Under the pieces are notes generated by a model that was not told the origin of the DNA, ran no database searches, and was given only the letters and a program-made list of their open reading frames with translations. A program made the position numbers and the translations under genes. This document shows, piece by piece, positions 1 to 11,215 of a DNA stretch of 64,000 nt (position 1 is its first letter; each line of letters begins with the position of its first letter). The stretch covers positions 148,998,961-149,062,960 of the forward strand of contig OZ038382.1 of assembly GCA_964036045.1 (NCBI GenBank), written 5' to 3'. The DNA is from Eutreptiella sp. 'Long Island Sound 2002'. Lineage: Eukaryota; Euglenozoa; Euglenophyceae; Eutreptiales; Eutreptiaceae.

Positions 1-1957
1 CCACACCCAGGCAAGGGGCGCCCCCCCCCGGGAACCCTCGTGCCGCCCCCACAGCGCGCAAATCCAGCTCGCAAGAGCGCGCTGTGGGGTTGGTGACAGG
101 TCCCCACGCGGACACCCCCCGCACCCACAGCCAGTGGGTAGTGGGCCCCGGCTTCACGCCCCTAAGGACGGGCGGTCGGGGGTGGGAGAGCGCCCGACCC
201 CCGACGCCCCACACCAAGGCAGCAGGCGCCCCCCCAGGGTGCCCTCGTGCCGCCCCCTCAGCGTGGAAAGCCAGCTCGCAAGAGGGCGCGCAGTGGGGTC
301 AGTGACGGGTCCCCACGCCCGCACTCCCCGCACCCACAAACAGTGGGTAGCGGGCTCCGGCCACACGCCCTAAAGGACAAACGGTCGGGCGTGGGAGAGC
401 GCCCGACCCCGCACGCCCCACACCCGGGCGAGAGGCGCCTCCCCCGGGCGACCTCGTGCCGCCCCCACAGCGCGCAGAGCCAGCTCGCAAGGGCGCGCGC
501 TCTGGGGTTGGTGACGGGTCCCCATGCCCAGCCCCCCCCGCACCCACAGGCAGTGGGTAGTGAACCCCGGCCGCACGCCCCAAAGGACGGGCGGTCGGGC
601 GTGGATGAGCGCCCCACCCCGGACGCCCCACACCCAGGCAAGAGGCGCCCCCCCCCGGGCACCCTCGTGCCGCCCCCATAGTGCGCAAAGCCAGCTCGCA
701 AGAGCGCGCTTTGTCGGGTTGCTGACGGGTCCCCACGCCCGCCCCCCCAGCACCCACAGCCAGTGGGTAGTGGGCCCCGGCCGCACGCCCTAAAGGACGG
801 GCGGTTGGGGGTGGGAGAGCGCCCGACCCTGGTCGTCCCAAACCCAGGCAAGAGGCGCCCCCCCCAGGCACCCTCGTGCCGCCCCCACAGCGCGCAAAGC
901 AAGCTCTGAGGAGCGCGCTGTGGGGTTGTTTGACGAGTCCCCACGCCCACAAACCCCCAATTTACAGCCAGTTGGTAGTGGGCCCCGGCCGCACGCCCCA
1001 AAGGACGGGCCGTCGGGCGTGGATGAGCGCCCGACCCCAGATGCCCCACACCCAGGCAAGACGCGCCCCCCCCCGGGAACCCTCGTGCCGCCCCCACAGC
1101 GCGCAAATCCAGCTCGCAAGAGCGCGCTGTGGGGTTGGTGACAGGTCCCCACGCGGACACCCCCCGCACCCACAGCCAGTGGGTAGTGGGCCCCGGCTGC
1201 ACGCCCCTAAGGACGGGCGGTCGGGGGTGGGAGAGCGCCCGACCCCCGACGCCCCACACCAAGGCAGCAGGCGCCCCCCCAGGGTGCCCTCGTGCCGCCC
1301 CCTCAGCGTGGAAAGCCAGCTCGCAAGAGGGCGCGCAGTGGGGTCAGTGACGCGTCCCCACGCCCGCACTCCCCGCACCAACAAACAGTGGGTAGCGGGC
1401 TCCGGCGGCACGCCCCAAAGGACAAACGGTCGGGCGTGAGAGAGCGCCCGACCCCGCACGCCCCACACCCTGGTGAGAGGCGCCTCCCCCGGGCGACCTC
1501 GTGCCGCCCCCACAGCGCGCAGAGCCAGCTCGCAAGGGCGCGCGCTCTGGGGTTGGTGACGGGTCCCCATGCCCAGCCCCCCCCGCACCCACAGGCAGTG
1601 GGTAGTGGGCCCCGGCCGCACGCCCCAAAGGACGGGCGGTCGGGCGTGGATGAGCGCCCAACCCCGGACGCCCCACACCCAGGGAAGAGGCGCCCCCCCC
1701 CGGGCACCCTCGTGCCGCCCCCATAGTGCGCAAAACCAGCTCGCAAGAGCGCGCTTTGTCGGGTTGGTGACGGGTCCCCACGTCCACACCCCCCGCACCC
1801 ACAGCCAGTGGGTAGTGGGCCCCGGCCGCACGCCCCAAAGGACGGGCGGTCCGGGGTGGAAGAGCGCCCGACCTCGGACACCCCACACACAGGCAAGAGG
1901 CGCCTCCCCCGGGCGCCCTCGTGCCACCCCCACAGCGCGCAAAGCCAGCACACAAAA
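1..1957. repeat. Tandem array of ~209-bp monomers in a 1,045-bp five-monomer higher-order repeat
   Basis: A core around CAGTGGGTAGTGGGCCCCGG recurs near 131, 340, 550, 760, 968 and 1,176, about every 209 bp. Neighbouring monomers differ, but position 1 realigns almost perfectly with 1,046, position 84 with 1,129 and 247 with 1,292, so the array repeats as blocks of five monomers (1,045 bp). It begins before the window and stops near 1,957, directly upstream of a module that also precedes LINE sequence elsewhere. The long GC-rich open frames on both strands here repeat with the array and are compositional, not genes. By analogy with mouse L1, the monomers may be a repeated LINE promoter; that is inference. 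Confidence 0.9.
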
Positions 1958-2830
1958 GCAGGCCTGCCGGCAGGGGGGCGGGGAACCCCAAGCAAGGCAA
2001 GCTAGGGGACGAAGGGACCGGGCCACCCCCTCACGAGCTAAATAGGCGGAGCATGGGACCTTGGCAGGAAACTCGGAGGGGAAACAACCGCCTCGAACGG
2101 CCCTACCGGCGCCCTGCACCGGAACCGCGCGTAGTGCGCGCGCCACACCTACCCGGAGCAGGGGGGAGGCGCGTACGCCGCGGGAGCACAAGCGCACACA
2201 CTCGCAACGGAAACGGGGCGCGGACCCGAAGGGCAACGGCACAGACTGCATGAAATGGCGTACGGCAGGCGAAGGGAAGGGACACCCGGGCGGGACAACC
2301 CACAACACGCACCGCGAGGGACGCGAGGGCAGGGAGGAGCCCAAGGGGAGACGCAAGAACCGGCACCGGCCGCGACCCCCGAGGCCAGCCGCGAGCGCCG
2401 CGCACACACAACCAGGGCACTGCACCCGCCAAGGCAGTAGTAGCACACAGTGCTATGCACCAGCGCCACGGCTAGGCAGCCTCCACGCCAGCCCATGGGG
2501 GTCCCACTGGCGACCAGCCAGTAGCACCGGCGCGCCGGCGCCGGCACCCCGGGCGACCGAGCATCAGGGGGCTGGCCTATCGGGTAAGCGCCTGCAACCA
2601 CGGTTGCTAAGTGACGCACTGACCGGGGAGTGGCGAAATGGGGAAGCCGGGGAGGGACAGGGCTCCAAGCCCTGTGAACCCGGGGGACTCCGCCACCAGG
2701 CAGGAGGTGTGTCATGAAGGGCCCCCGACTAGGTCCCGGTGAGGAGAATATCACCTGGCCAAACCAGGTGGCCCCCCGGGGCCGAAGAACGTCTAGTACC
2801 CGAAATGTCAAACCTCAAACCTCAAACCTC
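1958..2830 (+). other. LINE 5'UTR-like module, copy A
   Basis: This GC-rich block is collinear with 17,895-18,752: matching segments run through both copies, including the stretch with GCCAGCCGCGAGCGCCGCGC and a shared 3' end. That end has a hairpin with 7-bp arms CACCTGG/CCAGGTG (2,752-2,770) followed by three heptamers AAACCTC (2,810-2,830). Both copies follow 209-bp-type monomers, and copy B leads into a recognisable LINE reverse transcriptase. I read it as the 5' untranslated leader of one LINE family. No convincing open frame lies in it. Confidence 0.7.
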
Positions 2831-4236
2831 AACGCAAGGGGCGGCTCACCCGCCGCAACTGACCAAAGCCAGTTGCCCCGCCCGGATGGGGGCGGCAGTG
2901 GGCGAAATCGGCCTGGTGCCCTGCTGGACACGCCTGGTGGGGGTGGTGGTTGGGACGGCGGCGGTACTGGCCCCGGTACTCCCCTCCTGGAGCGGCCCCA
3001 GTGGCGGGACCCCCGACGCGGCTGGAGGGTGTCTATACGCCCACAGCCCACGAGGGCGCCCGAGGGCAAGGCGACCACACTGGGTCCCCTCCGGGGGCGG
3101 GGGCCAGCCTGGGCAGTGGTGCCGCGCCCCAAGCTACAGTGGGGGATTGGCGGTACAACAGGGGGCGCAGCCGCTGCGGCACTGCGGCTCACCCTAGCGC
3201 CACGCGTGGCCGGGACGGCGATCCGGGATCCCCCCCCGCCCCCCCCCCACGAGGGGCAACAAGGACCACGAGAGCCGGGGGGCGACACGTGCTGCCTGCC
3301 CAGGGAGCAAGGGAAATGGGGGACGCAACCCCCCCCCCCCCCGCCCAAATCCCCGGCCCCTAGCGGCCGGGTGCGGCACCCTGTTGACCTGCAGCCCGAC
3401 TGTGTTGCACATGGCGCGTGGACCACAAAGTCTTTGACGGGGACGAGGCCCAGGGCGAGGGCGCGAACACTCAGCCCGCCCCCCCCCTCCCTCCCTCACA
3501 GGACGCCAGCGGCGGCACCACGGCTACTCCCTGGTTCGCTGGTGGTACCGCGAGGTCGTTCTGGTGTACTCGCACCGCCCCCAGCTGTGGGGTTGAGCCC
3601 ACACTGCCTGCGCCCTGGCCCCCCTGGTTGGGCTGCTCCTCGGGGTCCCGCAACTCCAGGACCTCCTGGCGGGGGCCTGCAACAGATGGTGGCACTGCGG
3701 TCACCGGCCCAAGGACAAGGCGATCTAGATCAACGCCGTCCTTGTCCCGAGTGGCCAAGAGTTTGGGACCAAGGGGGCCACTTTGGGCCAGGCTGTGCAG
3801 TGGAGGTACTCTCAGGTCCTCTTAGTGCGCCCCGCGGCCGGATCCCCGGGGCGGCCGCCTTCCGTACACGTGGCGCAAGTTCCTTGCCCCCATGTGGCGG
3901 GAGGAGATGCGTGAGCCTCTGCGGCGGCAGACCGGGGCCCGCCGTGTGGAGCAATGGGACGACCTTCTTCCCTGCTGGTTCCTTCGCCCGCGCCGCCGCC
4001 TCACCCTCTTCGAGGGGACGACGGGCGCCGGCAGGGACCACGCCGTGCGGGTGGACTGGTGGGGCCAGGTCTGGGGGAAACAACTGAGCCCGCTAGCCGC
4101 CCTCCTACCCTGGGCCTGCGGGGGGACATGGAGGGAGGTGGCCTACGCCGTCCACGCCCTCCTCCCTGTCGTGACCGCTGTGTGGTGGGCCGTCCTGCCG
4201 GAGCCGGGGACGTTGACGCAGTGGGCTGTAGCCTGA
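2831..4236 (+). pseudogene. Degraded GC-rich coding remnant after the 5'UTR-like module
   Basis: The position directly after copy A suggests LINE coding sequence, but no intact frame exists. Fragments that look protein-like include one ending RWWHCGHRPKDKAI near 3,690-3,730, interrupted by an in-frame TAG, and a tryptophan-rich open stretch at 3,826-4,236 with PYTWRKFLAPMWREEMREP and DWWGQVWGKQL. Reading needs changes of frame, and many long C runs make indels likely. I cannot assign a domain; an ORF1 or endonuclease-region remnant is possible. 4,237-4,640 continues GC-rich with no gene that I can support. Confidence 0.35.
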
Positions 4237-4629
4237 TACCCTCAGCCGCGCTGGGCCGGGGCCGGTCCAGGACCGCATGTCCGAGCCCTACCGGGAGACT
4301 TTCCGCCTCGCGGGCAACTGGGAACGGGGAGGCCCTGAGCGTGCGCCGCCGCCTGCCCTGCCGGGCGCCTGTGGTGGAACGCCGCTCCCCTAGATGCCGC
4401 CCCCTCCGCCGCCCAGCAGGCCAACCCTTGGATGGGGACCAAGCCGGACTGCTTGACCATGGCGCTGCAGGACTTGGGCCGACAGTTAACGTGCAGGCAT
4501 GCCTGGCTGCTCCACTGACCTCCCTCCCTGCACCCTATGACGGGCGTCAGACAGTCTTGTGCGGGGGGGTGGGGATTACCTCTTTCCCCCCCCACCCTTG
4601 GAACCCGTTTTGCCCATGTAGATGGCGGC

Positions 4630-5100
4630 ACTAGTGTGCAACCCCTGTGATGAAGTGTGACATAGGCCACTTCCACACCGATTGCACACCCAACGCAAAC
4701 CTTCATTTCACCCTCTTTTTTGGCCGTTTTTGGGTGCCACGGAATATCCCATGCCATATTCCATTAGTGTCTTATGACCCAAACCTCTCACATGCCCCCA
4801 AAGTGTGTCCCATACCCATGTAACACCCCCCCCCCGAAATTCCCAAATGCGGGGGTTGTGCAACCGCCCCCTTGCACAACCAACCCCTTCGACATGCCAT
4901 CCTAACCAAAGGGACCGTGCTTCCACGGTTTGCTTGTAATGAATAGGTTGTAGAGAGAGGTGAACCATGTTTTTTACCATCACACACCACAATATTTCAC
5001 ATTGAAAACCGCTTTTTGTCTACCCCCATTGGTGTGTGCAACCCCCCAATTTCACCGGTTGCACTTGTGCAACCGTGTGCAACCGTGTGCAACCACCATG
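4630..5100. repeat. Left cluster of TGTGCAACC/GGTTGCACA motifs
   Basis: TGTGCAAC or its complement occurs near 4,636, 4,683, 4,858 and 4,874, and then densely at 5,034-5,096, where GTGTGCAACC is repeated in close succession. The zone has no coding sequence. Similar clusters lie in the introns of the element's genes and at its other end. Confidence 0.6.
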
Positions 5101-5411
5101 CTACGCGCAGTGCGCGTCGTAGTACAAAAACAGAAGAATCCATTCAATGCGAGCACATGTGGACAATGCACTACAAATCACACATAATACAAGCAAAGAC
5201 GCATGCTCCATCATTGGAATCACATGTCATCAGCACAATGGAACCCCATTTCAAGGAGTCCTTGTGGCACCACGGGCGTCACGCGTGCCCACGATGCACT
5301 CGTGTAGCATACAATAGCATAACGTTCCCCACGCCAACGCGTAGGTCCATGCAAATGATATGCATTGAAGAGGACGCCGGCTCTTGCATCGACCAAGCAT
5401 CCCCATACGAG

Positions 5412-8400
5412 TCACTCCCCCCAATGTGCCCATGCACGGGCCTTGACTTCCCCCCCACCCAAATAACCCGTCGTGAAAAGGTAACCTCCATCGAAATCAC
5501 CAATGGTGATTTCGCTGGTGAGAGCACAATCGTCGTTGCCATGAGTATGAAGGTTCATGGGGGCACTCCCCACGCCATGCACAAGAGCAATGCTTGTGTA
5601 GGACAAATGGGGGAGGTGTTGTCGCACAAAATTATTTATACATCGCATCAACGGCTCCATTTTGGAGGTCCCTGCTGAAATTACAATCTCCTTGCGAAAG
5701 CTTGGAAATGCCTTAACGGCCCCAAGGATGAGCCTCCAGTAGTGAGTGCCATGTCTCTCAATAGTCTCCCAACCCCTTGCATGACGTAGCTTTTGAACGA
5801 GCATGTCGGTTAGTCAATGCGGAGGTGGCGAGCTCCATAGCTTTTGTGTTGCGTCCAAACCCTTCTTGTTCGGCGTGTTCGTCTTGGGTGCCTCATCGCT
5901 CTTCCCCTCTTCCGCGACGGCCACAGTTGTGTCACTTGGGGTGGCGGGCTTGTCATTGACATCCTCCGTGGGCTTTGCCTCTCCTTGCTCTCCCTCTTGC
6001 ATGGGTTCATCCTCTTCCTTCGTGCCTTCCTTTGCGTTGGTACACACCATTTCTTCATCGGCCTTGGTTGGGGACTCCCCTTCGTCCATTGTTTGCAGGT
6101 CACGGTCACCGTCACCATTGGGCTCCATCACGCCTTCGCCGGCCCCACTCGACACGGCAATGCCATCCCCATCGGGTTCGTTGCCACCACCCTTGGCCTC
6201 GGCACCCGGCACCTTCTCTTTTTCTTTGTCCTCGGTGTCTTCCACTACTTTGTCATTGTCCTCATTGGCTACCGCCACTTCCGCATTGTCCTCCTTGTCA
6301 ACGCCCTTGTCCTCGTGCCCCTCGTTCATCTTTTTGAGTGCTTGCACCGCGTCGTCTTCGTTTGTAAATGAGGTCTTTCCCGGGACGACGCATACGGACC
6401 ACATGACGTCCGCCGCCACCTCCTCATCATCTTCCCATTGCGGTGGGATTCGGACCAACTCTTTTCCCTTCTTCGGTTTCTTGTTGCCTTTTTGAGGTTG
6501 GCTTTTGCCGCTGACGGCGAGTCGGTAGCCACCATTCGGTCCGTCCAACAAGCACCATCGTACACAACAACCGGGCGGAAGGCCGAACTTCTTGCACGCC
6601 TCCACACGCTTGTCCGCCGCCTCCTTCCGCCGTTGCCTCGCGAGGTCCTACGAAGGTAAGATGTGCAACCAGTGTGCAAGAGTGTGCAACCGCGCAAAAG
6701 TGAGTGCTTGCACAAGTTGCACAAGGGTTGCACAGTAGCTGCACAAGCTATGTAACATGGAATGGGAGTAAACACGACGGTGTCACACCTCCGCGGCGGA
6801 TGTGGCCTTTTCGAGTGCGGCCGGCTCATTTGGATGCGGTGTGCCATGGTCACTTGCTTCATTTGGGCTCTCCTTCTTTTTTGGATCTTGTTTCGGGCCC
6901 TCTTGCGGTTGTGGTACGCTCGCCTTTGCGCCTTTCTTCTTCTTTGGCGCGTTCGGTTGTACGCTCTTGCCTCCATCTCCCTTGTTTTTCTTCGTGGCGG
7001 GTTTCTCCTCGTATGCCTCACTTCCGGCCGTAGTATCGCTATCCGATTCCACCGCAAGTCCCTTCCGTTTGCTCGAGTTTGCCCCAGACCCGTCTTTCTT
7101 CTTCTTGGTCTTCTTCGTGTCGTTGGCCACACGCTCCTTCAATGCGTGTTGGGCGTTGAGCAACATCATCTTCGGTGAGACGTGGGACGCTTTTTGGCTT
7201 CCTCCTTGCGGAAAGGGCGGTGGCCGGGGGCCTGCGGGCTTCTCTTGCTTCTCCATCTTCATTGGCTTGTGTTCCGTAGGGGGTGCCCAATCACTCTCAT
7301 CCACAATGGGGTTGCCCAACTCACTATCGTTCTCAAACCTTTCCTCGAGCTTCATTGCCAAATCCAATGGAAACTCCGTTGCGGAAGGGAGGTGAGGCGC
7401 GGCCTTGTCCACCCGGACCCGTTGTTGCGGCGTTGCAAAATCCAATGGAAACTCACTTGGGAAAGGGAGGTGAGGCGCGGCCTTCTCCGACCGGATCCGT
7501 GGTTGCGATTTCGTCTCTTGATCCGGGCTTCCCACGCTCCCGTCCAACTCCCGTAGAGCGGCCTTCATATCTTTTTTCCACTTCTTCCTAAATTCCTCCA
7601 CCTTTCTTGGATCCATGGTGAGCTGCCATTCGTCAATGGGGATCGGCTGCCACACTCCACTCACGATCACACCGGGGCCACGCTTGTCGCAAACGAACAT
7701 GGCGGTTGGCACGTCCGTCGCGGTGAGCTGTGGAGGGCGGTTGCACAGGTGCAAGGTGTGCAAGGGTGTGGTTGCACAACACCTCCGCGTTGACAAACAC
7801 CATAGCCAAAATGAACGGATTCATGTGTGAAACCATAAATGGGGCATCCGATGCATGTCCAATAAAGGAATCAATGCTAAACATCACCCTAGTTGCACCA
7901 TGGGCCGCTTACCCACCCGTCCTACAATCATTGACACATGGAGTGTGTGCACGACGGCACTTGCACACCCTTGCACAGCGGTTGCACACCTTCTCAACAG
8001 GGGTGTACGTTGGCGCCATCACATTGAGAGGACTCGGTTTTGTTGGCGGTGCATTGGAGTGTGCCACGGCGCCTACGGTCTTCGCGGTGCGCTGGTTGCC
8101 TCCCGAAATTGTTGCCCCCGCCTCCAATAATGATGGGGGTGACGCACCATATGCCCCATCGTTGTGAATGTCATATACTTTCTCCGAAAAGCCTCCGACA
8201 TCTTGGAAAGAAAAATGAGGGCCATGCCCATGTCCGTGGCCGCCCGCACGGGCTCTTGGGGTGCCGCCGCTGACCCACTTGGCTGCAATGGCCTCTCCCA
8301 AACCAGCCTTTTGCCAGACCACGAATAAGGCATACAAGGCGGCTTCACTGAGCACCATGCATGCTTCCGCGTAGCCTTGCAGGCCAATTCTCAAGATTTT

Positions 8401-8873
8401 CCAATCACTCCACCGCGTGGCGGTGAGGGCGGAGCCTTGCCACGGATACGTGATAATTCCCGAGGGGTCAACTTGCCGGCACTTCTTGAGCCAATGACAC
8501 AATGCGCGCCTATACAAATATTTTGGCGTTACATCGCGAAGCCAAAACCATTCCAAAATGTCATCAGCAAGCGGGGCGTCCATGTGACAACTATGGTGCA
8601 GCATCAACTCGCTTTTACATGGGAAGTGGGATTGCAATCAAGGCGGGGTGGTTTGCTCGGTGGTGAGTTGCTCGCTTGATCATCAATTTGCGGCTTCATC
8701 AGCGTTGTCAAACCACTACTAGTCGATGCTTGACCCCCGCTGCCTTGACTCCCGCTCCCACTTGCTTGTACGGGTCCACTTGGCGCTCCACTTGACGCTC
8801 CACTACCACTCCCGCTCCCACTTGCTTGTAGGAGTTGTAATAATTGTTCGATTTGTTGGAGTTGTGGATCCAT
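5412..8873 (-). pseudogene. Three-exon accessory gene of the 4.6-11.2 kb element, function unknown
   Basis: Exon 1 starts at an ATG in good context (GCGACCATGG, 8,873) and runs to 7,990; exon 2 is 7,727-6,789; exon 3 begins at 6,647. Both introns are phase 0, with donors AAG|GTGTGC and GAG|GTGTGA and acceptors CACAG and CGTAG, and the frame joins perfectly across each, which makes the model solid. The product starts MDPQLQQIEQLLQLLQASGS, a short coiled coil followed by a Ser/Gly linker. It has a globular aromatic part in exon 1, lysine-rich and acidic low-complexity segments in exons 2-3, and PPGCCVRWCLLDGPNGG early in exon 3. Exon 1 has one frame break near 8,640-8,680. A TGA at 5,814-5,816 may be the natural stop, but the frame stays open beyond it to 5,412. 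I recognise no family. Confidence 0.65.
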
Positions 8874-9071
8874 GGTCGCCCATGCGCAACCGCTACGGAA
8901 AGAAAGATGGGAAGAGAGTGTGCAACGTGCGATTGCACAATGCAACAACCCACTTGCACATGTTGCACACCACTTGCACAAGACTTGCGCACGCTCCGCG
9001 TTCGGCGTACATGTCCAGACACATTGCGGTCCAATCGGTTACTAGATGACATGCAACATGAAGAGACACAC

Positions 9072-11025
9072 CTAATCAGCATTTGCACATTGCCATCGAG
9101 GCATCTCCCTGGCGAGGAAGAGACATTCTAGCGCTTGCGTGACGAGGCGCGTGTCGCGTTCCGTTGGAGTGCCTTTCCCTCCTCCCCTAGCCGAAGAGCA
9201 CAAAAAAAGGTCCTTGAAGAGGTAGTTTAGCGACTCGTCAATGTCGCCGCCAAACATACCGCAACCCCAGGGATGCAAATTTTTCAGAACCTCGGGAGCA
9301 TCAAATGGTAGCCATAACAAATATGGCGATCGAATGGTAGGACAAATTGTTCGTTTGAACTTCTTCGCGATAGATTTACAATGGAGGGCGTTCGAATTGA
9401 ACTCCCAACTTTGTAGTGCCGTACGTAAAGAAGCCATTTGTACAACAACATCAATGACATGGTTTGGAAGCTTCATGGCCTTGCCAATATGACGCCAGTT
9501 TGCCAACAAGAGCCATGTCTCTTCCCCATCCGGGGAGGCATGGCCCTTGAGACTAATTTTGGTCTTCGCACGATTGAGGCGATCTTGAACACGATCCCTA
9601 GTGGCCGGCGGAAGGTGCTTGCACTTCTTCCTAATGAAAGTGGTGAGGTAGTCACCAACCCGAATAACAAGATGCAATATGCACATAACCACAAATTTTA
9701 GCGGTTCCTCTATATGCAACAAGGGTTCACTCACACCTTCTTTTGGCAGTGGTACAATCAAACCCCTTCTTATGAAGTTTATATAATTTTTTGTCACTCT
9801 CGGGTGAACGCCGCCACTTTCGGTCCTCCCACTTTCCCTTGACCTCGCACCACGTCATGTAAGTATAAACACGCCCCATGCGAAAAGAGCTTGAAATTCC
9901 TAGCACTTTACGGAGCCATGGGGAGTCACCACCCAACATGACTCGGGCACAACACCATTTTTCACGAATGAGGATCCATCCGGTATTTATAATACTTTGG
10001 ATTCCCTCCAAAGTCTTTGAAAAAAGTGCACGTAGAGCATCGATGTCGTGCTCACTTGTGAGGGCGACATGGATGGTCCAATTATAAGCTAGGGTGCGCG
10101 CCTTCTGACCATGGTTGGCAAACCCAATGGCCAATTGCACCCAGAGGCGAGATCCACAAGGGAATCCGTCACCCCGAACGATCAAAACATATGGTCCTTC
10201 CCCATCCAAAAGCGGAAATGACATTGTATCAAGTATATCGTCTTGAGTTGAGATATACTTAAAAAACTCATCAAGATCCCAACGGACACCTACCTTCCCA
10301 TTGTAATCGCTTGGGACTAGGATTTGCTTGCTCCCAAGCTCCCGCCAAGCAATCTTGAAAGCCTCAAACGATGGAAAGGGGTGCTCTCAATTAGCGGGGA
10401 GGCGCCCCTTCCCATTGTTGCGAAGCTTGGATACCCAACTGATAAGGTTCTTGTACCTAGAAAGGGAGAGGCATATATTGGTAGGTGCACAAGTGCAACC
10501 GTGTGCAAACGGTGCAATAAACTACTTGCACACATGTTTGCACAAAGCGTAACGTTGCCATCATCGCACTATTTTTATGAATGTGGTGTTATACGATGTC
10601 CTAGTGTGCAAGTTATAGTATGTAGGTATCCCGAATGGAGTGAATGACCACATTAGATGATGTATGAGAATGATATGGCTTCGAAAGTGTGCAAGTGGTC
10701 ACTTACACCGCACAAGGAGCGGTTGCACAATGCATCAATAACGCAAAAAAGCAACATAGCAAGAAACATCACCTTTCTTTTGGCATTTCAAGCTCCAAAA
10801 CGAGGCGGACAGCCTCGCTAGGTGTGTAAACCTGACAAATGGCTTCCTTTGCGAGTTTCTTGTATCGTTTTTGCTTATTGATGCTGCATTGAGGCGATCC
10901 AATAGGGCAGTACCCGGTGCCGTTGAGGTAAATAGTCCCACAAGGTCATCCATCAAGTCCTCGCTGCTAAAACTACCGTAGGTAGTTCTAATAAACTTGG
11001 AAATAGCATTTCCCTGCAGAACCAT
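9072..11025 (-). pseudogene. Transposase-like gene, two exons, lightly damaged
   Basis: Exon 1 is 11,025-10,773 (ATG in CAATGG) and exon 2 is 10,456-9,072. The intron has donor AAAG|GTGATG and acceptor TTTCTAG. The protein runs through YKNLISWVSKLRNNGKG, VGVRWDLDEFF, VRGDGFPCGSRLWVQ, VMLGGDSPWLRKVLG, YTYMTWCEVKGKWED and ILHLVIRVGDYLTTF. The spaced GDG and GGD motifs, the WC pair and the LH..IR helix recall a group of transposon-encoded proteins I know from other eukaryotes but cannot name with confidence. D in GDG and GGD would be natural catalytic candidates. Damage is one TGA near 10,390 and one frameshift near 9,770-9,790. The terminal TAG (9,072-9,074) is directly followed by GTGTG, so it could also be a mutated CAG at a splice donor. 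Confidence 0.5.
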
Positions 11026-11109
11026 TGCAAATCTGGCAAATGGCTTGTAAATTTCTTGTGAAGTTTAAGATGCGGCAACGACGGCGGCAGTCGCGACGGC
11101 GGAGCCAGC

Positions 11110-11215
11110 GCAGTTGCACAGGTATTGCACTGTGCAACTGCAGTGCAATTCTGTGCAACTGACAGAAATTAAGTGCAACTGCGTGCAAACATCAATTTTT
11201 CTGTGCAACTCTACC
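11110..11215. repeat. Right cluster of TGTGCAAC/GTTGCACA motifs
   Basis: Seven or more GTGCAA or TTGCAC elements occur in about 100 bp, in both orientations, directly before GC-rich LINE sequence resumes. This mirrors the left cluster and suggests a transposon end with subterminal repeats. Confidence 0.55.

Larger units (their letters stand above)
4640..11215 (-). mobile_element. DNA-transposon-like element with a transposase-like gene and a three-exon accessory gene
   Basis: Composition drops from GC-rich to about even near 4,640 and returns to GC-rich LINE sequence near 11,215. Inside are two minus-strand genes (9,072-11,025 and 5,412-8,873). Dense GTGCA/TGCAC motifs lie in both terminal zones (about 4,630-5,100 and 11,110-11,215) and in the introns. 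Arrays of short motifs near both ends resemble subterminal repeats bound by transposases. I did not find convincing terminal inverted repeats or a target duplication, so the boundaries are approximate and the class is inferred from gene content. Confidence 0.5.

Noticed and set aside
1-1957. A CRISPR-like array
   Set aside because: Units are about 209 bp and adjoin without spacers, and the surrounding genome is eukaryotic; it is a tandem satellite-type repeat.
962-2446. Long minus-strand open frame (494 codons)
   Set aside because: It runs across the monomer array and the 5'UTR module, repeats with the array and is Gly/Arg/Cys-rich; a product of GC-rich composition.
2810-2830. Telomeric repeat
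   Set aside because: AAACCTC is not a known telomere unit, only three copies occur, and both instances lie at the same place in a LINE leader.
4640-11215. Terminal inverted repeats at the ends of the DNA-transposon-like element
   Set aside because: TGTGCAAC occurs near both ends but in direct orientation, and no matching duplication of flanking bases was found.
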